DNA from: Glandiceps talaboti | Lineage: Eukaryota > Hemichordata > Enteropneusta > Spengelidae | NCBI RefSeq assembly: GCF_964340395.1 | Contig: NC_135561.1 | Coordinates: forward strand, 21,535,486-21,599,485 | DNA: 64,000 bases | Direction: 5' to 3' | In this document: positions 30,720 through 44,320 of the stretch, piece by piece | Layout of the letters: each line of letters opens with the position of its first letter | How positions within the stretch are numbered: position 1 is the first letter of the stretch | Notes under the pieces: generated by a model | The model's input: only the letters and a program-made list of their open reading frames with translations | Database searches by the model: none | Told to the model about the DNA's origin: nothing | Translations under genes and position numbers: made by a program

Positions 30720-32320
30720 AAGAACAATATCTCATAGCCATTAACATGGCTCACTATTAATGTAGGAAATGCAGAATTCTAGTTGTAAATAGCTTTTTAA
30801 TTTCATACTTCGTTTACTCTAGAGATTGTCATTAACAACATTATAACATCATTCCGTCTTTACTAACAATATTTCTATCATCTTTGAAAATGAAAGGAAA
30901 ACATGATCTTGTACTTGCCAAAGCAAAGAGAATAGGGTATAATGCTGTCACCAGAGGTTGCCCTTAACATATCACAGAAAAAATGACTGAACACATGTCA
31001 AGTGCAGTAGGACTTCGTTTGCAAATTTTAAAAGCTGAGTATTAAAGTTACCAAGGTGTGATTTTATTCACCTCTCGTCATTCCAAGAGTTCACAAGCGT
31101 CCGGTGAAAGCAAGCATTAAGAAGCAGAACTTTCATAAAAATTCATATTCCCCAAATTCATATTCCCGCGGAAATTTCATGTAATCATAATACCAAAAAA
31201 ATGAGATTTAATAAACATCTCCCTACGCCGAACATGTTGTGACATGTATTATTAATATAAAACATTTGATGATACCTTCAATTTTTATTATATATCTTTA
31301 CGGCGGTTACAGTATTGATGATATCATTGTTGTCCTTTCTCTACACTGTGCTTTCAGACTTAGAATACTTTAGCTAATATGCGTACGTCACTCAAAGTAA
31401 GGAAGAAGAAACATGTTAATCGATGTGTGGTTTAAAAAACATCACATGTCACATAAAGATAATTAAGGTAAACGTTTTGAATATATATTGAAAAAGGGAG
31501 AAAGAAATAGCTAATTTAAATTTAAACAAATGGTGAAGCTCCCGGATCCCATTTATGCTATTTATTATTAAGCATTGACTCCAGAGGTTATAACATTTGA
31601 ACCTCTTCACGAGACATGAATAGCTTGTTGAAAATAAAGTACCTAAACAAATTTGCCACAGGATAGCTTATACCCGGCCTTTGACAAACCATTCAGGAAG
31701 TGATTATTGCCGCTCACTGTCTTGATTTCAAGGAAATTCTTAATCGATCACATATCCCCTTTAGCTAAAACAGTATGTAGTTCACATTCTGAAGTACTAT
31801 TGATACATTTTACGGTCATTATTTCTCTCTTCAAAATGTCGATCTCTCGTTTTTGCTGTTGGGAGAAAGTTCTTATTCCCAGAAGGAAAGTAACAACAAA
31901 GTTGAAGTCGTGTTTTACTTTGTCTTTACCACACCTGATATATTACGAATTGATTAAGACATGATTTCATTGTGTACACCTACAAAGGAGAAAGGCACTC
32001 AAGGAAGTAAACGAGGACTTTTTTGGTGGATTTTGGTCCTGGCGAGTCATTTCATAGGTGATGTAAGCCATGACATGACTCTCCAGAACCTAAGGTTATT
32101 ATAAATGTCCGTTTTACCTGAATTACGGTCCTCCTTTATTACAGACTGTGTCTTAATCTCTCAACGTATGTGCACATTATATTTACAATAAACACAAATC
32201 AATATGTTCTGCAGCTTAAATTTGGGAATCTGTAAAATGAGTCAATTTAACTTCTTTGAGTTCGAACAAAAACAAACCATTCAGGCTTCCAAGCATTATT
32301 GTCATTAACGAAAAATTTGT
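30720..32320. other. Intergenic DNA, no gene seen
   Basis: AT-rich sequence. An 85-codon plus frame at 31707-31964 shows no recognizable motif. Confidence 0.5.
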
Positions 32321-32324
32321 ATAT

Positions 32325-32622
32325 TTTTTATTTATTTATTTATTCAGGTAAACCAACGGGCATAAAGCCCATTTACAGGCACCTTTAAATACTTGTCACC
32401 CAAGAAGTCCAGTGAGGACCATCCCTCATGGGTTCAGTGTTAATGCAGGAGGAAACCGGAGTACCCGGGGAAAACCTGCGTTGTTCGGTAGAGTCAAACT
32501 GAACGACACTCTTCTTACTTACAGCGTGGTAAATTTAATCGAACCCTGAATGGGGTTCGAACCTCGACCGCAGTGGTAAGAGGCAAGTGGTTTAACCACT
32601 TGGCCACCGACAACCCTGTCAA
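32325..32622 (-). mobile_element. tRNA-derived SINE
   Basis: Read on the minus strand, the head has a pol III A box TGGCCAAGTGG (32596-32606) and a B box GGTTCGAACC (32554-32563). The body contains the GC-rich block CCCCGGGTACTCCGGTTTCC (about 32450-32475). The tail is (AATA)n at about 32328-32343. Head, body and A-rich simple-repeat tail are the standard SINE layout. The central block resembles conserved SINE core domains reported in several invertebrate phyla; I cannot assign it to a named domain. A decayed copy lies at 59200-59345. Confidence 0.8.
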
Positions 32623-32855
32623 TGATATTCTCTCACATCGCAAGAGTGGCTTCACTTACTGTGCATTTATCGCTGAGAAAGACATAATATAATAGGATTG
32701 AGAACAGAGTGTGAGATAACCATGCAGATGAAGACACAGGCTCTTATCGTCCCCGTGATGTCTTGGCGAGTGGATAAATATTTCCCATGAATGTTGTTAG
32801 TCACGAAACACAAGTTATAGATATTAAGTGGTAACTAGCATATTTCAAAGAGGAT

Positions 32856-33200
32856 TATCGTTGCGATTAGCGTTATTATTGGTTAGAATATAAACAAATG
32901 AGTTGCTGTTAAATCTATAGGTAATGTTTGTTAATCTTTTAATGCCTTTGGATTTCGAAAATTCTGTTCTGATCTAACATTGCATATCAACATCAAATCA
33001 CACTGTTTTCTTTTAAGTAGAAAACGATTATGTACAATACCGGTATATATTTTTCTATGGTATTACCTTGTATTAAGATGTTCAATGAAGAATGATCGTA
33101 AACTCAAAGACTTTTGCTGCACAAAATCTTAAGTCTTGAATATATGTCATATGAAATGTATCAACATTTCCAGCTAATTGATAATGTACTAACCAATGGC
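32856..33200. repeat. Second copy of the 335-bp core (28031-28366)
   Basis: CGTTGCGATTAGCGTTATTA, GCCTTTGGATTTCGAAAATT and CATTTCCAGCTAATTGATAA are shared with few differences. The flanks differ from those of copy 1, which supports movement of the core as a unit. Confidence 0.85.
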
Positions 33201-33221
33201 GAAACAGAAAAGAAAGCTTGG

Positions 33222-33745
33222 ATATGATATGATATGATATGATAACAGATTTATATAGCGCCTGGTATCCATTTAAAATGTTCACTGGCGCTTTACAAAG
33301 TGTCACTTAAATATGCTCTCTCAAAAAAGTAGGTCTTTAGCCTAGATTTGAAAATTTCAGTACTTGATGCTGAACGAATATGACTTGGAAGATCATTCCA
33401 CAAGGTAGCAGCGGCATATGAGAAAGAACGATCACCATAGAATCTGAGTCTTGTTCGTGGAGTTTTAAGAGAAACTTTGTCACTTGAGCGGAGAGATCTG
33501 GTTGGTTTATTAAGTTCGATGAGTGTAGTGAGGTAGTCAGGTACGGTGCCGTTCAAAGCTTTGTAGGTAAGAAGTAAAATCTTGAATTTGATTCTATATA
33601 TTACAGGGAGCCAGTGGAATTTCATCAGAATCGGAGAAATGTGTTCATGTTTCTTCACTTGTGCAATTAGCCGCGCAGCAGAGTTTTGAGCTCTCTGCAA
33701 TAGATTAATGCTGGATGACGGTAGTCCAATTAATAGGGCATGGAT
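33222..33745 (-). pseudogene. 5'-truncated CR1/L2-like LINE: end of RT ORF, short 3' UTR and tail
   Basis: The minus frame (33293-33700, in-frame upstream to about 33745) reads LLQRAQNSAARLIAQ, FHWLPVIYRIKFKILLLTYK, LRSSDKVSLKTPRTRLRFYG and SYAAATLWNDLPSHIRSA, ending FKSRLKTYFFERAYL. This is the conserved C-terminal segment of CR1/L2-type RT ORFs. After the stop the short 3' UTR contains AGCGCCAGTGAACA and GCGCTATATAAATC and ends in an (ATATC)n tail (+ strand ATATG at 33222-33243), as expected for this class. Only about 150 codons remain, so it is a dead 5'-truncated insertion, but this piece has no internal stop. Confidence 0.88.
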
Positions 33746-33919
33746 GTTTCAACTATTACACCATTCACTAAATCCCATGGTTCGAACCTTATGAAATTAC
33801 CACATAGGGCAATGCCAATACGAGCTGATGCCATTCTTTGTATTACATTTTGCATTACAATAGACTGAGTCAGTTTATTCACTCTATTCCCCCCTTTCAT
33901 TTTTTAATCCAGTCTAGAG

Positions 33920-36285
33920 ATTATGTAATGTACTTGCGTTTGCTTCGTGAGTATTCTTTAATTCTTTATAATCTTTAAGGTAACGTTACAGTCAATTCAA
34001 TTCGAATATCTTGAAAAAGCCTGCTGTGGTGCTAGAATCCATTGATATTGTACTCATATATTACTAAAGTAATAACTGTTGTAAATTTGAATATTAATCC
34101 TGAAATGGTCCTGGTCTATTTATTTGAATCCTAACTAAAATCATGAGAATGTTTCAACATAATTTGAAATTTATTTATTTAGATTAGGATATTTATCCAA
34201 ACGTATTTAAATTTAGCTGATGATATCATAAATTACCTCATTATTATATGAAAAGCTTCCGTAACACTATTCCGGCATTGAGATATTAACACCATTACTT
34301 CCGCTGTGCTGCAATAGAGAATAGTGACTGTAATATATTAAGTAAATCTAATACCATAGATTTTCTGTTCCATTACTAGAAGTTCAAATAATAATATGTG
34401 TGCCACGAATTTGTATATCAATCACACTCTCTGATCAGTCTGGTCCAAGACTCTTGCACATTTTATTGTACACATTCGTATATACTTTGACTCACAGTTC
34501 GTTTACTAGTATATGTGTTTCTTGTTAGCATAGAAACCCTGTATTGTATGTAGACAATTACATCCTAGGAAATACTCAACTCGGGTATGTTAGTCAAATG
34601 TACATCTTAGGATAATAAACCATTTAGTTTTGCATATATTTTCATGTATCTTCATACTTTTTTGGTATCTTTTAATTTAATTGATGCTGTTTACTTTTCC
34701 TGTCTTTAAAGTTGTCATAATACCTTACATTTATTTACTAATCTTCCAGTTTAATGTAGTCAAATCAGGTGTAAACTAATGTTCTTAATTGTAAAGCCAG
34801 GTCAGTGCTTGTAGCTCTTTCAATGTTGCGTGTAATTGATTTTTAAGCAAAGCAGTCAACTGATCATAGTGTACATAAAGGAAAGGATATAGTCACAAAT
34901 GAGATTAAATGCAATTCAAGTCTCTCTGAGATCTTGACGATGTTTTATGACATTTTCGTAACCACTCTACTTCTTAGTTAACATCTTTTACAGATAGCCT
35001 ACACCATTTAGAGACAGTCGAAATATTCAATGTACTCTACAACCTGATGACATTATAAACAACTGTAGTACACAGTGAAATCACTTTGCTGAATTAATAT
35101 TATGTGTTATATACTCATTTTGTAAATCTTGATATGTTTCACCGAACGGATTCAGTTACTGGCTCATGTAATCGTGTAGTATGTCTGGAGGTAATATAAA
35201 GTGTACATTCAACCGAGAAAGAATTAGTGGTTATAAAACCGTCAATGTTTTATAATTTGACACGAGTGCATTTCTCAGATTTCATTATTCTGCTATTCAG
35301 CCTGATTTAAAACCCAATTGCCAAGTGTATACAATTACGGTTGGTAAGAAATATTTGTTTGAATTATGAATGAAAAGAAAAACATTATTCCAAACCTTTT
35401 ACTCTAAGGTCGTCTGAAATATGAAATTTTATGAAATAAATTTGGCAAAAAACAACAACAGCAAAAACCCAAAAATAAATAATGATACTTCCCCATGACT
35501 GCAGTGCTTAAGTTTGAGTTTTAATATCAATATCTGTGTACTATGGATACATCTTTTGCTCAAACAAAGATATGTATCATAATGACGTCTTGTAATAAAT
35601 GTCCTACACAAGTACATTACATTTAAGTTAAGGTCTATGGATATTATACGTTCTGTATGGATAATTCATCAATCAGCAGCCTTAGGCCTAATCGACTTCG
35701 TGTAATAATTTGCGGACAGACGACAAAGAAAGAAACATTGAAATTATCCTGATGAAACGTTGTGACCCACTGAATTGAACATTATGGTCTTCTCATCAAC
35801 AATGTATTGATTTAAGTATGCTTGTAATGTCATTGCCTACAACGCCTGTGCTCATGTATTTACAAACCGATGAAATTACGACAATATACTCGTGCATACA
35901 TATTGAATTTTAAGTTTTGAATGATTTTATATTGTTCTTCAGATCAACGACCTTTGCCTTATTAATATTATGTTCTCCAAAAAACTAAATTGCAGTGACC
36001 AATTCATTCCATCATTGAACACAGTTGCAGCTGTTTACAAAACAAATAAATAAAGTATTTCAAATATCGTAAATATTAATCAAGTAATAATATAGCTTTT
36101 ATTACATCAATAGATCAATGTACATTTCCCTTTTGTACTTATGAATTCAGAGATTGAATAATTTTAAAAACATATCTAAATCAATAGTATACCGTAAACG
36201 TAATCAAAATATGTCATTGAATTTACACATTTAATCACATTTAATTAATAGAAATATGTTTAACTGTTTCCATCTAAGAACTTTA
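33920..36285. repeat. Segmental duplication, block B copy 2
   Basis: Diverged direct copy of 26890-29735 lacking the 335-bp core; see that entry. Confidence 0.85.
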
Positions 36286-36289
36286 GCAT

Positions 36290-39200
36290 TGTAATGTATT
36301 TGTTTAATATTCGGTATGTACATATACAGTGTATCATGCAGATGCATTATGGTATCTTTTCTAATTCCATATATGTTTGTATGAGCGTGTGTGCTTTTGA
36401 GACTATGTTTCGAATATTACCACTTTATTCAGCTACGCTTTGACTACGAAGTGATGAAAGTTTTTATTACTGCAATGCATTGCCATGGTAACATCAGCCA
36501 TTGCGAAATTATCTTTGATAAATTATACGAATGACATACAATTATAGTCAAACATTTTCCGACGATAATGCAAATCCATGCGTTATATATGGAAATACAG
36601 TACACACCTTCAGTACTCATTGATTGGGATTTTAACAAAAGGTCATCTCATTCATTGTCAAATCGCTTTTATTTTCTTTGTTGGCTGTGCAGTTAGTCTT
36701 TGTTCTGTTGGGATGAATGTGGCAGGTTATCATGTTTTATGAATGTTATTGCCATTTTGTACACGTGTCATCAATTTCGCAAATTATTTTCTTTTCAGAA
36801 TGATATACGATAAGTATATATATGGTAACGATATCCAAAGAATCTAGCGACCAAATTTTTTAATCAAAATCCTTCGCGGCAGCGTATTTTAATTTAATTT
36901 CTCTACCTGTATTGAACGTTTAAATCACTACACCATAACATTTGGTCAGTGTTATGCAAAACGGATAATGTTCATTTATAGTATGATCTTTAAAGTCTGG
37001 TAGCAGTTGACAATTTTAAATAAGAAAATCACACTTTTTGCTGTAAAGCATTATTTTTAACAAAATCACCCTTACACACCAATGTATGCCCATGTAGTCA
37101 AAGCGGCGAGATCAAATATTTAAAGTGAAAATACGATCAAGTCTCTTGATACATATATACAACTTGAGAATTACGACTGAATTGAGACCACCTGATACCT
37201 TTCAAGGTTAAATTTGATGCAATCTCAATATACGGACTTTTAAATCTGATAATATTCACACCTACATTGAAGTATTACAGGTGGTGGTTAATTTGATTAT
37301 CAATGTATCTACTAAATCCATGGCACATTGAAAACAGTTTTGAAACTGAATAATGAGATAGGACATTCAAAGCAGGGCAATCTGAAAATGGCCTTAGGAA
37401 TTAGCAAAGTTGTCGATGTAAGTGGGTTTAATGTATGATTATATCATAATTGAACCCGTTTGAATTAATTTATTGTGATATACATTCAGTTGTAAATGTA
37501 GACAAAACATATTTGAATGTATCTCTTTCTATCGAAAAAAAATAAATATTTTACAGCATGTGAAATGTTCAACGAACCAGGTTGGTGTATCTTATAACAT
37601 TAAGAGATAAAGTATCAATATTTCATGATTATGTATATTCGTTGATTACGTCATATAGACATCGTATTTGTTAAAAATTCAAAATCCACAATGGTATAGT
37701 GATTTCATTCGTTCTAGCATAATCGCTGGCAGTATTTGAAGAAAGCATGCTACACAATTGAAAACATATTTCAAATGGCCTGATGGACGACGTTTAAGCA
37801 ACTATAATGATATCTGCATAGATTTACAGTAGCTACTTTACCTTCTGTCGATACGCTATATGTTGTCTAACCAGTGGTGTAATTACCTAGGATAGTATTG
37901 TATCAGTAGCATAACTATTTTAATACAGATTAAGATTTGTTTGGAACATTTCAGCCGATTATTGCATAATTTTGAAAACCGATTACACTGATTCAGTAGC
38001 TTAATATAGATTAGTTTTCTCCTTACAAATCATGTCAGTTGTTATAACTTGTTAGTTGTAACTTATATTAGTTGTTATAACTTTATCACTTGTTATACAG
38101 TGTGCAAATTTTACTTTTACACCAGCAATCACAAACATCCACATTGAGGCAGTAATATAGCACAGTGTCATATTCCTATGTAACTCAGATAGTATATTTT
38201 ACATATCCAACTAGGAGGTTAAGATAGTTCATTCACGTCGAATGATCAATCAATCTCATATGTAATTGATTGTGACAAATATATATTCCTTAAGTTAACA
38301 GATACATGTTTAGAAATATTGCCGGAAATGAAATTGCAATCCAGTTGTACAGAGTATATGCACTGGGGTTTCCGGTACCCACGGGCATATATTTTGTAGA
38401 GTTTGACAAATGTTGACAAGTCTAATAGAAAAAAATGGCTGGAAGGATCAATTCAGTTTTAGGGTCAACTGTTTACGATACATAAACGCAGGAAGCTATC
38501 AATCAATAAATGTACATTTAACCTTTTATTCCTTAGACACGACATCAGTTATCCATACGTTAAGACATGGCATATACTTTGACATTTTTTTTCTAACAGA
38601 AATAAGAATTTTCAAAAGGGAATGTGTTGCCAGATAGTTTCTTTCAACAACATTACATAGTTTTGCAATTTTCACCAATCATCTGAATCTATTTTGCAGT
38701 TAAAGAAAAATTAGGCTGATCAATCGATTTTCCTCTTTTAAAATGACAAGTGCACAGATTTGAAAACCAAGAAATTAAAAGTCGAAAATATGAATTTGGT
38801 ATGTCTACGATTAATATACATATACAACCTGTTTTCTTACATGTTTTGTGCAAATTTACAAGCTCTTTTTTGACTCTGTCGCAGAGAATAACGTACAGTG
38901 TATTGCTGTATTCCATTGAGACTTACGTTGAGTTGTGTATTTCTGTATATAAGCTTAGATGCTTGAATTTTGCGATGCATAATTTCTAGAGATGGTGGCA
39001 GATGTGTAAATCAAACGACAAAGCAAATACATACACCATTAGCGTTTAACCTACACCGATATTTCAGACTTGAATTTACTGCAAGCTTATCAATTGGACA
39101 GAAGAAAATAACGTTTCAGGGGATGAAAATAGATAAAGTATCAGTTTTGATACAGCACAATGTTTCAGTTAGTCGGAATGATGTTCGATCAACAGTAACA

Positions 39201-39370
39201 AATGAACACAACTTCAGATATAAATAAATCAAAGCATGCCTGATTCAGCCGCTGATCATACCTAATAAACTCAATTGCTAGATAATATCATCTATTAAAG
39301 ATAATAAGTCGAATTTTGTTTCCCTGTAATATTGATATAGAGCTTGCAGTGTTGAGATACCGGTCCAGTG
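36290..39370. other. Intergenic DNA, no gene seen
   Basis: AT-rich. The longest frames are 75-85 codons at 38410-39227; none carries recognizable motifs. Confidence 0.55.
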
Positions 39371-39373
39371 ATG

Positions 39374-39545
39374 TTATGCTTCATCAAACATTTCCAATTT
39401 ACTTTACGTTTACTGAATAAGTAACTTTGAATTAAGAAACATTTTGTTTTTCAAAACCGTGGGATCCGTGGTTTCAAAATTCCATGTGTTTATTGTTTGT
39501 TTGTGTATTTATATGTGTGTATATGTGGCCGGGGTATGTATGTAG

Positions 39546-39576
<31 letters not shown>

Positions 39577-39952
39577 TGTATGTATGTATTTGCGTGCGCA
39601 TGTGCGTTTGTAGTAGACATGATACATTTATTTATGACATGTACTTAATAATGTATTTTCCACTCATGAATGGCCAAGCTAAAGTTATTGATGGCCCAAT
39701 TAAAGTCCTCTTCAATAAGTGACGTTCAATGTTAAATATATAATAAATGGATAAGGAATGTATTTATAGCACACTTAATATACTGTATGGCTTTCATCTA
39801 ATAACTATTTGCCAGTTATGCTTCATCAAACATTTCCAATTTCACGTTTACTGAATAAGTAACTGTTTGAATTATTAAGAAACATTTTGTTTTTCAAAAC
39901 CGTGGGATCTGCGGTTTCAAAATTCCATGTGTTTATTGTTTGTTTGTGTATT

Positions 39953-39984
<32 letters not shown>

Positions 39985-40250
39985 TGTATGTATGTATGTA
40001 TGTATGTATGTATGTATTTGCGAGCGCATGTGCGTTTGTAGTAGATATGATACATTTATTTATGACATGTACTTAATAATAAATGTATTTTCCACTCATG
40101 AATGGCCAAGCTAAAGTTATTGATGGCCCAATTAAAGTCCTCTTCAATAAGTGACGTTCAATGTTAAATATATACATGAATGGATAATGAATGTTTTTAT
40201 AGCACACTTAGTACTGTATGGCTTTCATCTAATAACTATTTGCCTTTCTA
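39374..40250. repeat. Tandem duplication of about 440 bp containing (TGTA)n
   Basis: 39374-39815 and 39816-40250 are direct copies: GTTATGCTTCATCAAACATT, TTTTCAAAACCGTGGGATC, (TGTA)n, TTCCACTCATGAATGGCCAA and CTTCAATAAGTGACGTTCAA occur in both in order. The (TGTA)n length and a few indels differ. No gene. Confidence 0.9.
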
Positions 40251-41580
40251 TTCATCTATGCGGTGTCCCTGTTTGTCATTTAAAACATACAGTAATACAG
40301 AATCCTGTGTAATTGATTCCAATATTCAAAGGCCACGTACACAAGTGCAACTGTCGCCAAATCATTCATACCAAGGACAAACAATAGACACCAACAATCC
40401 TTAACGAATGATATTCCTGTCACAAAAGAGATTCATATTAGGTGAATTTAGTAAATAGCAACAGACGACAAGTTATATAGAAAGAATTTTCTGTTCATGA
40501 CAGCTGCAACTTTTCGCATCAAACTCCATATAACAATATATTAGGGGCGATCGCACAAGCTCGAGAAACGAATTCCAACTTCGTTCGTTTGGGTGGGTGG
40601 GAATCAGGCGTCAATGGATTGCTGAATTTCATTTTCGCACTTTGAAGCAAATTTCGAAAACGTTCACTCCTTCAGTGATGACAGGTTCTGTACTTACTAC
40701 TAATTTATAAGACGTTGATATTAAAGTTGATTACACACTGTAAAATTTACTTCCAAAATGATCTAGTCTGACAGTGCTCTGTTTCTCTCCAACGACTATT
40801 GTTTTCATTAATGTGTTTAGCATTGTAGTGATGTGAACATTTCATTTTTCATAATGCTTACATCGTATATAAAGGTGAAAGGCACTTGTGAACATTCGTT
40901 TTGGGGGAGGGGAGGGGGTTTGTCCTAAACGAACGAAGTTTGTTTGTTGAAAGCCATAGAAATTATATTACAATATATTATATTATATTACATAACATTA
41001 CATTACATTACATTACATTACATTATATTATGTTATATTATATTATATTATATCATATTATACTATATATTGTAGTATATTATACTATTGTGTACTTTAT
41101 AATATATATTATATGCTTATTTTAATATTATTATTATTATTATTACTATTATTATGAATAATGTTGAGATGTTTTTAATGAACTACTTATATAATTATAA
41201 TAGTAAGATTAGATTAAAGTTAAGTGAATTACTGTAAATAATGAAAGTGTTGATAAGATAAAATAGAACAAGGCATAGCTGGACAGCAAACTGACTTTTC
41301 ATGTTGTTTCGACAGAGAGCATGTACCGTAGTGTCTGTCAAATGGAGTTGGTGACGTATATACACCGTGACATGCAAAATATTACAAGTAAAGGTCATCC
41401 AGATTAATTTCAATTCTTGATGGTGACATGATTGTAAAGGAAAATGAAACAAACATCCTTTCTGCTATAGTTATCTACACAGAGTTGTGCCATATAGCTG
41501 TAATTCTAAAGACACCTTCAATTTCTATCAATATTGGAGATGATCACAATACAGGTATGATTACAACATAATAATAATAA
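40251..41580. other. Intergenic DNA with ATTAC / TTA repeats
   Basis: No gene seen. A degenerate (ATTAC)n/(ATTAT)n tract covers about 40965-41150. Confidence 0.6.
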
Positions 41581-42010
41581 GTTTATTTACCAATATAATA
41601 ATAATAAAAATTATTCTTAAAAAGATACACATACAGAATAAATGGCAAAAGGGATCAAGAAATAGCAAAGCTAGTCAAGCTTGTATCCCCTTAGTGACTA
41701 ACAAGCACACTCGTACTTGTAGGTGTATATATTCGATGTTCAAGACATCACATGATTTACTATGATTTACTATGATTGCCATGGAAAACACTACGGCAAA
41801 GCAGGGAAGGAAGCCTCAAAGGCTTAGATAATCCCTTTTTGTTTGTTTTTATACTGATCAAGTCTAATTTTAAAGTCACACACAGTCTTGGCTTCAATAA
41901 CATATTCGGGTAAGTCATTCAATGAGATACTTCCTGACGTCCAATTAAACCGTTGATTTGGCAAGTTTTAAGGAATGTCCTTTGGTTCGACTTGACTGAG
42001 TACAGGTCAA
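41581..42010 (-). pseudogene. Decayed CR1-like LINE tail
   Basis: Minus-strand translation from about 42000 gives SSRTKGHSLKLAKSTV, a stop, LDVRKYLIE, then after a frame shift NDLPEYVIEAKTVCDF and KIRLDQYKNKQKGL. The order (R)GH..KL.K...LDVRK...W/xNxLP..V..A.(T/S)V..FK..LD is the conserved end of CR1/L2 RT ORFs. A stop, a frameshift and a lost segment show it is dead. Downstream on that strand a 3' UTR ends in (TTA)-type repeats (+ strand ATAATAATA, about 41570-41610). Confidence 0.7.
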
Positions 42011-42303
42011 CAGTTTATCTGCTGGAACTCTTATCAAAACACTTCATAATCCGAAATAATAAATGATGATGTGTTACAACGTTATCATCACAGTCACTGA
42101 AGGAAAGGATATCCACAATGCGCTGTGATCATATTAGTGATAACAAAACGTTTACGGTTTTGCTGGTACTGAATGTGTCTATAAATACGAATTAGTACTA
42201 ATAAGTATATACCAACATGAAAAGTGTATACCAACATGAACAAGTTGACTCTCATAAATCGTGTGTTTGGAAAGGTTTTATTATCATTATTAAATTATAC
42301 AAA

Positions 42304-42339
42304 TGTATGTATGTATGTATGTATGTATGTATGTATGTA

Positions 42340-42386
<47 letters not shown>

Positions 42387-42416
42387 ATGTATGTATGTAT
42401 GTATGTATGTATGTAT
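42304..42416. repeat. (TGTA)n/(TGTC)n microsatellite
   Basis: TGTA, then TGTC, then TGTA tetranucleotides; frames over it are artefacts. A G/T-rich stretch follows to 42540. Confidence 0.97.
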
Positions 42417-42540
42417 AGGGCTAGGTAGGTTTGTAAGCAGGTATTTGTGGGTAGGTCCATAGGTAAGTAGCAATAGACAAGCAGATGTGCGTGCGCGCGT
42501 GTTTGTGTGTTAGTGTGTGTTTGTGTGTGTGTGCGTGTTC

Positions 42541-44320
42541 ATATAATGTGTCTGTTGTTACAACTGTCTTTTCGCATTTTTGTACCTGTGTACTGTGTTG
42601 CATAATAATGTAGTTTCAATATCAAAGGGATGTAGTCTGAAATACATATTGATAACGTATGACGCAATAGCAACATTTTTGTTTTAAATAGCTTATAAGA
42701 TAAATTATGTACATGGCAACACACCAGATGTTCTGTTTACTAATCTTATCGATTGGATTGATCAGTGTCTGTTCACGAAGTTACTGTTATGGAAACCTGA
42801 CGGTATCACAGCACAGAAATAGTATGATACCAAGTTGATTACCATAAGGTATATGTGTCTTGCACTGTTTTCATAAATAAGAACAGAATCAAATACTTGA
42901 AAACTTACTGATTATCCTTAATATACACGTTAACATTGCCTGGCTATGAGACATCTATTACCACGAGGGATGTATGAATTTAGCAATTACTTCCCGAGGC
43001 GAGGGAAACAGTAATAGGAAATAGTTTACTAGTGCCGAATACGGACAGATAATATGTATTCTTTCTACAATCAAGGGAAATCCCAGATAAGACTTCCATG
43101 CTAGGTGAATATTTCCCTAGTGTAATGTTTAATACTTATAGATGAACTAGGTTTGCAAGAAAGATCAATTAAAGGCACGTATTTGGGTTCTGGATAGTCA
43201 TTTCAGGATTCACATCACAACCGATAGGTAATAACCATTTGGGAAGAGTGATTCACTCGACCTTTGGATCGATCGTATAATAGTGACCTGAGTAAGCATC
43301 AGATCTGTGATTCATTGAATTTATGGTATGTCACGTTTACATCATGAAAAGATTTCTTATTTTCGTTGGAATGAAAGGATGACCTAAGGGTCTTAGTTCT
43401 GGTTGTAACGTCCCTAGGGTCCTGCCTACGTCCTAGTTTCACTGAACAACTATATGCAATCATACTTGCACTTTCATCGTTTGATGTGACAGGAATATGT
43501 GAAATATTTCAAAATGTTACGAATAGAGTATCTTATTCGTTGTTAGAAATGAAATTATAAATCTGCATAATATTAAATGCATACATACAGAGATGGAAAG
43601 TAACCTTAGGTATTTCGCATATTACAATTGTTTAGGAGTAATTTCGCTGCAGCACCAAAATGTCAAACATACTGATATGCTTGTTTCCCAAAGTGTCTCA
43701 TCTCCCCACCTCAAATGCTCTTTTCCCAAATGACACCTCCCAATCTTATTGTTTTTTTTCTTCAAAATTGTACGCCAATACACCCGCCGCGACTCACCCA
43801 GTCAGCCAGTAAAAACTGACCGGCCCTCTATATGGCCTCTGTAACTATTTTATCGTCTTCGTATTTCTCATCTGAAATGGGGAAAATACTCCCTGGGCTT
43901 CCAAATCAAAACAGTATATGGTCTAATATCTAATTAGCCACTGGAGACAAGTAGGAACCAGCTTATTGTATATCAATATGATCTTGACTCTAATCGTCAC
44001 TAGATCTAATTCCAATCTAAACTTGTTGCTGCAGTTCTAACTACTCTACTTCCATCTTATCTTATTTGTCTTTTACCTTTCAATCTCTCGTACTCTTTCT
44101 TTGTTGTTTGAAAACTGTAATATTTCTCACTTTTTTCAAATCTATTGGCAGTTCTACTTATTGCAAAGGAAATAAACTAACCATAATATACTAAATATTT
44201 TATTTTACAATTAAAATAGTTTTGCTCTTTATTGTCCTTTGATTTACACAGTTATGTATAATTGGTCAGGTTCTAAAATAAAGTGAAGCCCTGGAAAGCT
44301 GAGATGGCCTGCATATGTAC
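42541..44320. other. Intergenic DNA, no gene seen; AATAAA on minus strand at 44228-44233
   Basis: No coding frame of interest. On the minus strand TTTATT complements give AATAAA near 44228-44233 and 44196-44203, the first canonical polyadenylation hexamers met after the minisatellite when reading from the receptor gene. Whether they are used is unknown. Confidence 0.45.

Noticed and set aside
32540-32610. Functional tRNA gene
   Set aside because: Pol III boxes are present, but the sequence continues into a SINE body and simple-repeat tail and no complete cloverleaf with acceptor stem is evident.
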